55,103 nucleotides of DNA from Minisyncoccota bacterium (GTDB lineage: Bacteria > Patescibacteriota > Microgenomatia > UBA1400 > PJMF01): assembly GCA_003173865.1 (NCBI GenBank), contig PJMF01000021.1, positions 1 to 55,103 of the forward strand. The letters are read 5' to 3'. This document shows positions 32,025 to 40,969 of this stretch, piece by piece. The notes under the pieces were generated by a model, which saw nothing but the letters and a program-made list of their open reading frames with translations, ran no database searches and had not been told where the DNA came from. How positions within the stretch are numbered: the stretch's first letter is position 1; the number at the start of each line of letters is the position of its first letter. A program made the translations under genes and the position numbers.

Positions 32025-33446
32025 TTAACTCGTCTTCTTGCCTACTGCCTTCTCAAATACATCTGGAAAAACCGCCTCGCGGTCATACGTGTTTTTAACT
32101 GCTAAGTAACCAGCATGATCGTATTCTTGCCAAAATTCTTTTTCAGTGACGAGCGTAGTGGAGTAGAGGCCTTTAAATCCGCCTAACTTAAAGATGTGCG
32201 TATCGAGCATATGATTATAGTAATCTTTGGGGTTAGTAGATGTTCTTTTTTTGCCACTATAAATACCAATATCTAAGATATATTTGCCAGGGATAGTATG
32301 CATCGGGAAGTGGGCAGAAAAGTCATTGCGAACTGGGCAAATCCAGACGGGAAAAACATTCATAGCTGGGTTGTACCACTCAAAAAAATCACGTGCTTGA
32401 TCAAGATTCAAAACGAAATCTTGCAAAATATCTTCACGAGTGGCAATACCCATGTATTTGCGATACCACTGACTTTCGCGAATTCGGCGAGTTTTCCCAT
32501 TCAGATAAATCCAAAAGTCAGAGCGCAAGATCCAGTGACCAAAAATTTGGCGAACAAAGGAATTATTAATGAAGCTACCCAAACCGGCCGAGCCTTTGAA
32601 AATCCAGAAACAATCATGGTCCCACCGCCATAAGTAATCACTCACCGGAATAGTAAAGTTTTTTTGCCGGTGCGTACTTAAAAAGTGCCAAAATGCCTCA
32701 TGTTGCCAGTGCCACGTCGGTTCTTGGCGATCTTTCAAATCAGTAAAGTCGCCAGTCACGATCAAAAATCGGTCAGGCCTATCTAAGTAGCCTTCGACAA
32801 AGTCATGCTCCTGCTCATCACAGATTTTTTCTAAAGCTGCAAAATATGTTTGCGGAGTTTCAAACGTGTGAATGTTTACTTTCACAAAGTTTTTTGCTGG
32901 CATTAAACGTATTTTGCAACTCAAGACATACCCAATTGTTCCCAACGAGTTGGGTAGCGCGTAGAAGAGTTCGGAATTTTGAATGGGGCTGCAGGTGACG
33001 ATGTCACCATTGCCGGTTAACACTTCGTACTCTATGACTGTGTCGTGCACCATTCCATAACGAAAGCTCGAAGCTTCAACGCCTAAGCCTGCAATTGTGC
33101 CTCCAATGGTGATGTTGCGAAGTTCGGGAGTGACTTCAGGTAGTAAGTTGTGTTGCAACGTGGCTTTTGCGATGTCGAAAAATTTGGTACACCCTTCAAC
33201 ATGAGCAATTCTTTGCTGAGGATCGATGTGAATAACTTGGTTGAGATGAGTCAAATCAAGAGTATGTTTTTTCGTGCGCTGACGGAAAAAGTGAGTTGTA
33301 CTTTTAGGTTTCAAAGATACTTCTTTTAATTTTTTCAGCGTTGCAAATTCCTGCTGAACTTTGGCAACTTTTTGGTGATGAGTGTGAATGTTCATAGGCA
33401 GAAACCATCCTAATCTATTTCGCACAGGAAAGCTATATAAGCTCAC
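32025..33446 (-). CDS. FAD-linked oxidoreductase resembling DHCR24 (delta24-sterol reductase)
   Basis: 473 aa. The FAD-binding domain has VEGCTKFFDIAKATL, then TIGGTIAGLGVEASSFRYG and NSELFYALPNSLGTIGYVL, which align well with DHCR24/Diminuto (from memory: GTGLECSSHIYG and ENSDLFYAVPWSCGTLGFL), followed by IRLMPAKNFVKV. The C-terminal half is rich in Trp/Phe. Known DHCR24 enzymes reduce a sterol side-chain double bond; bacterial relatives are of unknown use, and a sterol substrate is unlikely here. The start is uncertain: GTG 33446 has no ribosome site, and ATG 33395 is an in-frame alternative. Confidence 0.85.
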   Translation of the reverse strand: MSLYSFPVRNRLGWFLPMNIHTHHQKVAKVQQEFATLKKLKEVSLKPKSTTHFFRQRTKKHTLDLTHLNQVIHIDPQQRIAHVEGCTKFFDIAKATLQHNLLPEVTPELRNITIGGTIAGLGVEASSFRYGMVHDTVIEYEVLTGNGDIVTCSPIQNSELFYALPNSLGTIGYVLSCKIRLMPAKNFVKVNIHTFETPQTYFAALEKICDEQEHDFVEGYLDRPDRFLIVTGDFTDLKDRQEPTWHWQHEAFWHFLSTHRQKNFTIPVSDYLWRWDHDCFWIFKGSAGLGSFINNSFVRQIFGHWILRSDFWIYLNGKTRRIRESQWYRKYMGIATREDILQDFVLNLDQARDFFEWYNPAMNVFPVWICPVRNDFSAHFPMHTIPGKYILDIGIYSGKKRTSTNPKDYYNHMLDTHIFKLGGFKGLYSTTLVTEKEFWQEYDHAGYLAVKNTYDREAVFPDVFEKAVGKKTS

Positions 33447-33675
33447 CTTTTATGTTGACATATCCAGATTTAAGAGAGATAATCCTGTTGTCTGATACGA
33501 ATCAAGACTAAATGTAAAATAAAATGTCAATTCATCGTATTCATTGCAGTCAAGTTGCTACTTTCTTTGCTCCTCTCAGGATATACTTTACTTTGCGTAA
33601 ACTAGGTCCCCTATAATTCCTGTTTTTCCAGTTCTTTGACGACACAGATCTTGGAATTTTAGAAATATTGTTTTT

Positions 33676-33712
33676 TTGACGTTTCCTGATTGGCGTTGAT
33701 ATAGAAAGATAT
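33676..33712 (+). promoter_or_regulatory. Promoter of the 47-aa membrane protein / SulP operon
   Basis: TTGACG (33676-33681), 18 bp, TATAGA (33700-33705), then 7 nt to ATG 33713. A good -35/-10 pair placing the transcript start at or next to the start codon. The remaining intergenic DNA from 33447 shows nothing else I can support. Confidence 0.6.
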
Positions 33713-33856
33713 ATGAAAATATTTCAGTTAAAAACTTTGGAAGATATACTCACAGTTACTGGCAGCTTTGCATTGATTATGTGTTTGTTGAGCTTTTATA
33801 TTTTTTATTTTCCTCACGCTAATGAGGAGCACATACTCACGTGGCGGCAATTTTAG
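33713..33856 (+). CDS. Small single-pass membrane protein, 47 aa
   Basis: MKIFQLKTLEDI, then a hydrophobic stretch (VTGSFALIMCLLSFYIFYF, residues 15-33) and a polar tail ending TWRQF. It sits 7 nt upstream of the SulP ATG and has its own promoter with a leaderless start. Short membrane proteins next to transporters may be accessory subunits (inference). No family known to me. Confidence 0.6.
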   Translation: MKIFQLKTLEDILTVTGSFALIMCLLSFYIFYFPHANEEHILTWRQF

Positions 33857-33863
33857 GATAACT

Positions 33864-35507
33864 ATGCTATCACTTACCAAAACATTTTCACAAATATACG
33901 CGGACTTGCGTGGTTATAATCTTGAGTCTTTTAAGAAAGATCTTAACGCCGGAATTGTGACAGGAATTATCGCGATTCCTTTGTCACTGGCATTGGCGAT
34001 TGCAACTGGTGTTCCGCCCATTGCTGGTTTATACACGGCGGCTATTGCTGGTTTCATTGCTTCAGTATTTGCCGGATCGCGTTTCAGCGTTTCTGGGCCG
34101 GCTGCAGCGATGGTTCCTGTCCTCGCAGCAATCATTCACCAGTATGGGATTGAGCAGTTGCCATTGATTGGGTTTATGGCGGGAATTTTTTTGATTATTC
34201 TCGGTTCGACTGGATTAGGTAGACTTGTGCGATACGTGCCGATGCCGGTCACGCTTGGTTTTACTGCAGGCGTTGCCATCAGTATTTTTACTGGCCAAAT
34301 TAATAGTTATTTAGGATTATCTGGCATTTCCGCACGAGAGACATTTCTGGAAAAAATGATTGAGACGGCGGCGCATCTGCAAACCACAAATAGTGCAACA
34401 GTGATCGTCGGCATTATTGCGCTTGCTATCCTGATTTTTGTCCCTAATATCAAAGCGCTCTCTAAAATCCCCGCGGCATTGATCGCAGTAATCGTTACCA
34501 CAATCTTGGTCTACTTCGTGCCGAGCTTTCATAGTGTGAAGACAATTGAGCAGTTTTATGGTGCAATTCGATTGGGATTTCCGCCACTGAGACCCATCAT
34601 ACTTTCTTTCAATCCCAACTTGATTGAAGCAGCTGCCAAAGTGGCGTTCTTAATCTCGATTGAGTCACTCTTGTGTGCGGCTGCGGCAGATAAGATGAGC
34701 AAAACGAAACACCTCTCAAACGTCGAGCTCATTGCGCAAGGAATTGCAAACATGGTCTGTCCGTTGTTTAGCGGTATTCCAGCCACAGGTGTGATTGCGC
34801 GCACAGGCACGGCGATTAAAAATGGTGCGACGAGTCGGGTGGCAGGAATTGTCCATGCAGTGTTAGTGATGTTGTTTTTACTGGTATTGGCGCCGTTGGG
34901 TGGGAAGATTCCTCTCACCACGTTGAGCGCTATTCTTTTTATTACTGCCTGGAAAATTAGTGAGATGAAAGAAATTCGGGCGGCAATTAGTAAAGCACCG
35001 AAATCTGATGTTGTTGTCTTGTTTGTGACATTACTCGTCACCGTCTTTTTCGATTTAACCATGGCGGTGGCAATTGGCATGTTTTTGGCAATGCTTGCTA
35101 TTTTCCGAAAACTCAGTACAGTGCATATCGAGAAAATTGGTAGTAGTGATTCCTACCTCAATAGCGAGCTGAGACAACTACTTAAGAAGAATAAGAGCGT
35201 GCTGTATTTAAATATTGAAGGGAATTTGTCAATGGGTTCTACCAGTTCACTGCTCGAACAAGTCCACATCACCAAAGACAAAAAAGTCCTGATGATCAGG
35301 CTCCGGGAGGTCCAGAATATTGATATGTCAGGTTTAGAAGCACTGGAAGAACTCATTGAAGAAGCAAAAAGTCTAGACTTGAAAGTCTACTTGAGCTCAA
35401 TCAGTCGCCGCATTGAGCCATATATCAAGAAGTTTGGGATTCTCCATCATGTTGATGGCCTATTTGCAAATACTGACGAGGTGATTGCACAGTTTGAGAA
35501 GTTGTAA
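33864..35507 (+). CDS. SulP-family anion transporter with STAS domain
   Basis: 547 aa. ATG 33864 has AGGA just upstream; the frame open from 33822 would overlap the 47-aa gene. The SulP core has about 12-14 membrane segments, starting with GIVTGIIAIPLSLALAIATG (split), GLYTAAIAGFIASVFAGSRFSVSGPAAA, and GIPATGVIARTGTAIKNGATS. The cytoplasmic STAS domain (about 430-547) has LYLNIEGNLSMGS and NIDMSGLEALEELI. SulP proteins carry sulfate, bicarbonate or dicarboxylates; the substrate is not decidable. Confidence 0.95.
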   Translation: MLSLTKTFSQIYADLRGYNLESFKKDLNAGIVTGIIAIPLSLALAIATGVPPIAGLYTAAIAGFIASVFAGSRFSVSGPAAAMVPVLAAIIHQYGIEQLPLIGFMAGIFLIILGSTGLGRLVRYVPMPVTLGFTAGVAISIFTGQINSYLGLSGISARETFLEKMIETAAHLQTTNSATVIVGIIALAILIFVPNIKALSKIPAALIAVIVTTILVYFVPSFHSVKTIEQFYGAIRLGFPPLRPIILSFNPNLIEAAAKVAFLISIESLLCAAAADKMSKTKHLSNVELIAQGIANMVCPLFSGIPATGVIARTGTAIKNGATSRVAGIVHAVLVMLFLLVLAPLGGKIPLTTLSAILFITAWKISEMKEIRAAISKAPKSDVVVLFVTLLVTVFFDLTMAVAIGMFLAMLAIFRKLSTVHIEKIGSSDSYLNSELRQLLKKNKSVLYLNIEGNLSMGSTSSLLEQVHITKDKKVLMIRLREVQNIDMSGLEALEELIEEAKSLDLKVYLSSISRRIEPYIKKFGILHHVDGLFANTDEVIAQFEKL

Positions 35508-35586
35508 GAATTCAGGCGAGACTTTTTGATACAATTCGCTGCATGACCACATAGGCAGCAATACTTAATATTTTAAGGAAGAATCA

Positions 35587-36669
35587 ATGAACCTTTCCAT
35601 CGCCATCGTCGGCCTTCCGAACGTTGGTAAGTCCACATTATTTAATGCGCTCCTCAAGCAGCAAGTTGCTTTGGCCGCGAACTATCCGTTTGCAACGATC
35701 GAGCCGAATGTAGGTGTGGTACCGGTTCCAGACGCCCGTCTCCAAACACTCGCAGATCTGGTTCACTCCAAAAAAATTGTGCCAGCGGTGGTGGAGTTTG
35801 TTGATATTGCTGGTCTGGTCAAAGGGGCGGCGCAAGGAGCTGGACTCGGCAACCAATTTTTATCTCATATTCGCGAAACATTGGCGGTTTGCCATGTATT
35901 GCGGGCGTTTACTGATCCCGATATCATTCGCGAAGGAAGTGTTGACCCGAAGGCCGATTTGGAAACTATTCGCACTGAGTTGCAGCTGGCTGATCTGAGT
36001 ACATTAGAGAAACAAAAACCACCAAAAGGAGCTTTAAATCAATCCGAAGCAAAACGTTGGAGCACGGTTGATAAATTCAAAGCAACGCTTAACGAGGGCA
36101 AGCAGCTTCGGGTTGCGATTGCAGATGCGGATGAGGCGCTCATCGCCAAAGAACTCTCTTTGCTCACGTCCAAACGTGAACTTTTTGTGTTAAACATTGA
36201 TGAAGCGCAGATTGCGCAGCAGCAGCACTTTGTCCAAAAATTTTCTGAAGAACTAAACGTCGAGCCATCTCAAATTGTCGTAGTGAGTGCCAAAATTGAA
36301 AGTGAGCTGGCCTCCCTCAGTGAAGAAGATCAAAAGCTGTATCTTGCGGATCTAGGATTGAATGAAAGTGGTCTCGATCGCCTCATTCGCGCCGCGTATC
36401 AAACACTTGCTTTACAGAGTTTTCTGACCGCTGGCGAACAAGAAGTCCGCGCGTGGACTATTCGCGTTGGCTCGACGGCAGTTGAGGCAGCTGGGGAAAT
36501 TCACACTGACTTCATGAAAAAATTTATTAAAGCGAATATTGTGAAGTACGCGGACTTTATCTCGGCAGGTGGTTGGAAGGGCGCCAAAGAAACCGGCAAA
36601 ATGCGCCAAGAGGGCCGCGACTATGTTATGCAAGAAGGGGATGTGGTAGAGTTTATGATTGGGGGGTAA
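35587..36669 (+). CDS. ychF: Redox-regulated ATPase YchF (Obg-like)
   Basis: 360 aa, typical length. G1 GLPNVGKSTLF, YPFATIEPN, G3 VDIAGLVKGA, and the NxxE version of G4 (LNIDEAQ), which is the change that makes this family prefer ATP. C-terminal TGS domain with KYADFISAGGWKGAKETGK and MQEGDVVEFMIGG. It binds ribosomes; its role is in stress and translation control. AAGGAAG before ATG; TACAAT near 35530 is a likely -10. The kinase gene follows after 14 nt. Confidence 0.97.
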   Translation: MNLSIAIVGLPNVGKSTLFNALLKQQVALAANYPFATIEPNVGVVPVPDARLQTLADLVHSKKIVPAVVEFVDIAGLVKGAAQGAGLGNQFLSHIRETLAVCHVLRAFTDPDIIREGSVDPKADLETIRTELQLADLSTLEKQKPPKGALNQSEAKRWSTVDKFKATLNEGKQLRVAIADADEALIAKELSLLTSKRELFVLNIDEAQIAQQQHFVQKFSEELNVEPSQIVVVSAKIESELASLSEEDQKLYLADLGLNESGLDRLIRAAYQTLALQSFLTAGEQEVRAWTIRVGSTAVEAAGEIHTDFMKKFIKANIVKYADFISAGGWKGAKETGKMRQEGRDYVMQEGDVVEFMIGG

Positions 36670-36683
36670 GTAGAAAAAAGCTT

Positions 36684-38183
36684 ATGGATATAGTTTCTCC
36701 AAGTTTGGAACGATCACGACAAACAAAAGTGCCGAGAGAATCAAGTGCCAATGGATTAAAGGGCATTTTAAACAAAATCTTAGAAAAAAAACACCAACCT
36801 GAGCAACAAAAGTTAAATGCCTCTAACATGTTTGATTCAGTGAGGCGTTTAAATGCTGGAGTGCAAGCAGACATTCTTGTTGTTCGCGCAAAAAAAGATT
36901 TTTCCGCATTGAATATAAAGGCTGGGCAGGAGTATGTCCTTAAAGTGCCGAAAATTCAGGGCCTAGACCCAACTGAAGCTAAATTATTTAACGAAGTTTT
37001 GCTTAACGAATACAATTTGATGAAAGGTTTGAAAAAAAAGCACGTCCTTCCCGTAATGGGCACTTTCCTAACCAAAGAAACTGGTTTGCGAAGTCTGCTG
37101 ATGGAGTATATCAAGCCACCAGAAGGAATGACGTTTACTAATGCACTAGAAAAAGCAAAAAAAGAGAGAAGAAATATCAAAGAGCCGCTTTTTCCTTCTG
37201 CAGATTTGGTTAAGATGGTACGATTTGCGGCAGAATCAATTCATTATTTATGGGATGAAAACATCAATCACCGCGATATAAAGCCAGATAATTTGTTTGC
37301 TATTCGTGATAAAGATAGAAATATTATTGGAGTTGTAATTGCTGATTTTGGGATGGCAATGAGAGGGAGTGAGGATCTTTTTACTGTTTTACCAGGTACG
37401 CGCGAGTATTCTTCGCCCGAAGTTATTAAGGATGCAAATAAAAGAGAAATAATCATCAGTGCAAAGGATGCTGAAAAAAATCCATTACAAGCCTGGTTTG
37501 AGGATGAATCGCAGAGTCAAGTTCCCACTATTTCCCATCGACCAGCTAAGAGAGAGGTAATGATGGACGAAAATAATCCTTTATATGATTCTTTCTTTCC
37601 ACAAAGCGAAGAATCAATATTGCCTGATAGACAAGTTTCCCAGAATCAAAAGCAAATAGTCGCTGAACCACTTGAACCTGAACTTCCCGAATCAGATACG
37701 GAAAGCAAAGACGTCTATGCTCTCGCTGTGATAACCTATGAGCTTGTGATGGGAACATATCTGTATAAGGATATGGCGACATTGCCAAATCCTTATACTC
37801 CTGATCAACTTGCTGCAGTAATAAGAGGTTTTTCGGTTGATGAGGCTAAACTTGAGCAAGTTCTCGCCGCGAAAACTAATCGAGAATTTGCTCGTGAGGT
37901 TGCGCCGGTGTTGACAAAGGCGTTGAGCCGAAAACCTGAAGAAAGATACTCAACATGTACTAAGTTCGCACGTGCATTTGAACTAGCAGTAATGCGTAGT
38001 GAGGAAGCAAAAGATCAAGCTATAGAAGCTTCAAGAATCTCCAGAGAAAAATTTTATCAAAAATGGTTGAGTAGATTTAATCGTTCTAAAGAAAAAAGTG
38101 AAAAAGAAATCGCTAGTCAAACTAGAGGAAAACGTTACAAACAATTGATGAATGATTGGTTTTCTGCACAAAACTCAAACTAA
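36684..38183 (+). CDS. Eukaryotic-like Ser/Thr protein kinase, soluble, 499 aa, with large insert
   Basis: Kinase motifs: YVLKVPK (ATP Lys87), HRDIKPDN (196-203), DFG (221-223), GTREYSSPE (238-246), DVYALAVITYELVMG (343-357). Between the SPE and DVYALA blocks, normally about 12-15 residues apart, lie about 95, acidic and probably disordered. There is no membrane segment, unlike most PknB-type kinases. The C-terminus (435-499) is a basic coiled coil. ATG 36684 follows ychF by 14 nt; longer frames overlap ychF. It converges with the regulator gene at 38186, 2 nt apart. Confidence 0.92.
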   Translation: MDIVSPSLERSRQTKVPRESSANGLKGILNKILEKKHQPEQQKLNASNMFDSVRRLNAGVQADILVVRAKKDFSALNIKAGQEYVLKVPKIQGLDPTEAKLFNEVLLNEYNLMKGLKKKHVLPVMGTFLTKETGLRSLLMEYIKPPEGMTFTNALEKAKKERRNIKEPLFPSADLVKMVRFAAESIHYLWDENINHRDIKPDNLFAIRDKDRNIIGVVIADFGMAMRGSEDLFTVLPGTREYSSPEVIKDANKREIIISAKDAEKNPLQAWFEDESQSQVPTISHRPAKREVMMDENNPLYDSFFPQSEESILPDRQVSQNQKQIVAEPLEPELPESDTESKDVYALAVITYELVMGTYLYKDMATLPNPYTPDQLAAVIRGFSVDEAKLEQVLAAKTNREFAREVAPVLTKALSRKPEERYSTCTKFARAFELAVMRSEEAKDQAIEASRISREKFYQKWLSRFNRSKEKSEKEIASQTRGKRYKQLMNDWFSAQNSN

Positions 38184-38185
38184 AC

Positions 38186-39442
38186 CTACTTCCTCACCAA
38201 CTTATACCCCCTCGTGATTACGGTGACGATCTTGAACTTGCCTTGTTGAGCACTCAATTTGGCGCGCACGCGCGAAACGAGGCGATCAATTGACCAATCC
38301 GAGACACCCAGCTCAACTTCGTCGGGCCAGACTTTCTCAATGATCAGGTCGCGCTCAACGAGCTCACCTTCATGTTCTTTCAACAAAGAGAAGAGAAGAT
38401 ACTCTTTTTTCGTCATTTCAAGATTTGAGGGTGATTTTGTCTGGAAAAGATGATCGAGATAAGTTTTAAATAATGCGCTAAAAAGATGCGTTTTCCCATT
38501 TTTCACCAACACCCCTGTGTCCCATAAATACTTCGCATCTTGGATCTGCATATTCTCGAGTGCAGTTTGTTCTTCTTTGGTGAAAGATGTAAAAATTTCT
38601 TCGGAGAGCAAACGAATTTCTTCGTCTTGTCCCAAGGAAAGGAGGAGATTTTTTTGTTTTGAAAGTGAAGAGTCATTTTTTAAAGCAATCAGACTCAGAT
38701 AAAGAAACTGAACGTGTCCACCAGCGAGTTCAAGCAGCGTGTTACTTAAAATGGGGTCCAGCTTCAAGTCATGTCTCTCTTGAAAAGTCGAAAGGATGAT
38801 TTTGAGATCTTCAGTTTGGGCGGGTTTCAGATACATTTCGTGCAAAAAGCCTGAGGTTGCTGTGCGTGTAAACACATTTGGCATTAAATCTGAGAGAGGA
38901 CGATAACTGGTAAAAACATACGAGAGATGTTGCTCACCATCACGCAAACCTTGCAAGTTTGCAAGAAACTCTGGCGTAATAACATCTTGAAGCCGATCAA
39001 AACGCAAGAAAAACAACGTTAAGTAATGACCTTGTTTCATGATTAAGCCGAGCAACTTGCGAATAGATTCCAGTGTAAAAAACGGATCACTTAACTGTAT
39101 GCTTTGAGTGAACGTAGCTTGGCTTTGCACCTTGATGTCATCAGGAAACTCACCTTCTTCAATTGTGTCGACGATTCTTTTCAGCGTAAGCATCCAAAAA
39201 GCAAACAGCGTTTTTTCTACCAGATTATTAAAATCAATAACGATGAAAAGGTGCTTCGTATCGTGGAGATATGTTTGTTTCACACCTGGATTATTTAGGA
39301 AAAAACGCAAAAAATTGCTGATTCCCACCCGCTTCATGCCAATCAAGGAAACAGAGTTGTGGTGACTCAGATGTTCGCCGAGAGTCTTGGCATCTGCTGC
39401 CCGGAACGAGAGCGGATAGTGAGACTCTATAATTGAATTCAT
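38186..39442 (-). CDS. STAND-like ATPase fold with C-terminal OmpR-type winged helix
   Basis: 418 aa. N-terminal P-loop region SLIGMKRVGISNFLRFF: GxxxxGK[ST] with the Lys replaced by Ile, so ATP binding may be lost or altered. FFLRFDRLQD resembles Walker B. The C-terminal domain (about 325-418) is an OmpR/PhoB winged helix: MTKKEYLLFSLLKEHEGELV, then VSDWSIDRLVSRVRAKL and VITRGYKLVRK. So it is a DNA-binding regulator driven by a conformational ATPase-like domain. ATG 39442 is chosen: TACAAT (minus strand 39451-39456) lies 8 nt upstream. Converges with the kinase. Confidence 0.82.
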   Translation of the reverse strand: MNSIIESHYPLSFRAADAKTLGEHLSHHNSVSLIGMKRVGISNFLRFFLNNPGVKQTYLHDTKHLFIVIDFNNLVEKTLFAFWMLTLKRIVDTIEEGEFPDDIKVQSQATFTQSIQLSDPFFTLESIRKLLGLIMKQGHYLTLFFLRFDRLQDVITPEFLANLQGLRDGEQHLSYVFTSYRPLSDLMPNVFTRTATSGFLHEMYLKPAQTEDLKIILSTFQERHDLKLDPILSNTLLELAGGHVQFLYLSLIALKNDSSLSKQKNLLLSLGQDEEIRLLSEEIFTSFTKEEQTALENMQIQDAKYLWDTGVLVKNGKTHLFSALFKTYLDHLFQTKSPSNLEMTKKEYLLFSLLKEHEGELVERDLIIEKVWPDEVELGVSDWSIDRLVSRVRAKLSAQQGKFKIVTVITRGYKLVRK

Positions 39443-39500
39443 GGCTGTTGATTGTACTCCAAACTGGATCAAATAGCGAATAGGCCGAGCGCATGAGGCC

Positions 39501-39583
39501 CTGTCAGACAGTTGTCAGTTGTTTGTGGTGAGGAGGTCAAGCTGATGGAAAAAATTGACATAAGATACTAACTACATTCAAAT
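39501..39583 (+). promoter_or_regulatory. Palindrome, minigene and promoter before the 102-aa gene
   Basis: CTGTC-A-GACAG (39501-39511) is a perfect palindrome. AGGAGG (39531-39536) stands 8 nt before ATG 39545, which opens an 8-codon frame MEKIDIRY ending in TAA (39569-39571). TTGACA (39555-39560), 17 bp, TCAAAT (39578-39583) is a good promoter for the next gene. A minigene with a perfect ribosome site is odd, but expression is unproven. Confidence 0.4.
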
Positions 39584-39619
39584 TATTTGAAATTGCTCAA
39601 ACCAATTGGAAAGGAAGAT

Positions 39620-39928
39620 ATGAATTTAACAGAAATGGCTTTAATGAAACAACGAGGCTTGAAAGATCTTAATTCTAAAAAAGGAAGACAAGAAACGGGT
39701 CATGATTCTTTTATTGCAGATGAGAGTGTTGTTGTTACTCCTGATCGAGTCATAAGCATAATTAACGAAGCAGCATTAAGAGGTCTTTATGTTGCAAACA
39801 TTGAGTATGTTGACGCCAGTACACAGGTATCGACAGAAAAAGGCCAATTAGTAAAAGTAACGTTTACTAGTCAAGAAAAAAATGTTTTTGATGGCGTCAA
39901 TATAGACGATCATCAAGAACCTCAATAA
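39620..39928 (+). CDS. Hypothetical protein, 102 aa
   Basis: No family recognised. ATG 39620 is preceded by AAGGAAG; the TTG frame from 39587 would include that site. The N-terminal third is helical and Lys/Arg-rich, the rest beta-like (YVANIEYVDASTQVSTEKGQ, split as AN-IEYVDAS and VSTEKGQLVKVTF). No signal or membrane segment. It has its own promoter. Confidence 0.55.
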   Translation: MNLTEMALMKQRGLKDLNSKKGRQETGHDSFIADESVVVTPDRVISIINEAALRGLYVANIEYVDASTQVSTEKGQLVKVTFTSQEKNVFDGVNIDDHQEPQ

Positions 39929-39965
39929 ATTTCTTTCAGCATAAACATGCTACAATGACCGAATT

Positions 39966-40952
39966 ATGAATGTTCTTGTGACTGGTGGAGCTGGATACAT
40001 TGGCAGCGTTACAACTGCTCAGTTAGTTGAAGCAGGACATCAAGTTGTTGTTTACGATAACTTAAGTCACGGTCATCGCGATGCCGTTCACAAAGATGCA
40101 CGGCTCATTGAAGGCGATATTGCCGATCAAACAAAGTTACAACAAGTTTTTCGTGAACATAAAATTGAAGCGGTCATGCACTTCGCCGCGATTATTGAAG
40201 CTGGTGAAAGCATGAAAGTACCTGAAAAGTATTTTCGTAACAACACCACGAGCACATTTGCTTTACTGGAAACGATGCTGGCAGAAGGAATAAATAAATT
40301 TGTTTTTTCTTCTACTGCTGCTGTGTATGGAAATCCAGAAACAACGCCCATTCGAGAAGATGCTACGCTCCAGCCAATCAATGCATACGGTGCTTCAAAG
40401 CATTTAGTAGAACAAGTGCTGGCTTGGTACAACCAAGTGCACGGTTTTCGTTACGCAGCTTTACGTTACTTTAATGCGTGCGGATCAACGGCAAACTTAG
40501 GCGAACATCACCAGCCAGAATCGCACTTAATTCCACTCGCAATTCAAGCCACACTTGGCAAAAGAGAAAAACTAAAGTTATTTGGTAGTGATTATCCAAC
40601 CAAAGACGGAACTTGTGTCAGAGATTATGTGCATGTATCGGATTTGGCAGATGCTCATTTGCGCGCCCTCAATGCACTGGAAACTCAAGAAAAAGGAAAA
40701 TTAATTTATAATCTCGGCAGTCAGTCTGGTTTTAGTAATAAAGAAGTGATCGAAGCAGTAGGAAAAGTCATGGGAATGCCAGTTCCTTGGGAAGAAGCAC
40801 CTCGACGTGATGGTGATCCAGCAACGCTCATTGCCAGTTCCGAAAAAATTCAAAAAGAACTCGGCTGGAAGCCTCGTTACACAGACATTGCGGAAATTAT
40901 CTCAACTGCGTACGAGTGGTTTCAGAAACATCCCAACGGATATCAAAATTGA
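39966..40952 (+). CDS. galE: UDP-glucose 4-epimerase
   Basis: 328 aa extended SDR. VTGGAGYIGSVTTAQL binds NAD, SSTAAVYGNPETTPI carries the catalytic Ser/Thr, YGASKHLVEQ the YxxxK pair, and YFNACG follows. It interconverts UDP-glucose and UDP-galactose, presumably for surface glycans. TACAAT (39951-39956) is 9 nt before the ATG: short-leader or leaderless. It converges with galT. Confidence 0.96.
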   Translation: MNVLVTGGAGYIGSVTTAQLVEAGHQVVVYDNLSHGHRDAVHKDARLIEGDIADQTKLQQVFREHKIEAVMHFAAIIEAGESMKVPEKYFRNNTTSTFALLETMLAEGINKFVFSSTAAVYGNPETTPIREDATLQPINAYGASKHLVEQVLAWYNQVHGFRYAALRYFNACGSTANLGEHHQPESHLIPLAIQATLGKREKLKLFGSDYPTKDGTCVRDYVHVSDLADAHLRALNALETQEKGKLIYNLGSQSGFSNKEVIEAVGKVMGMPVPWEEAPRRDGDPATLIASSEKIQKELGWKPRYTDIAEIISTAYEWFQKHPNGYQN

Positions 40953-40969
40953 TGTTACTGTGTAACTCC

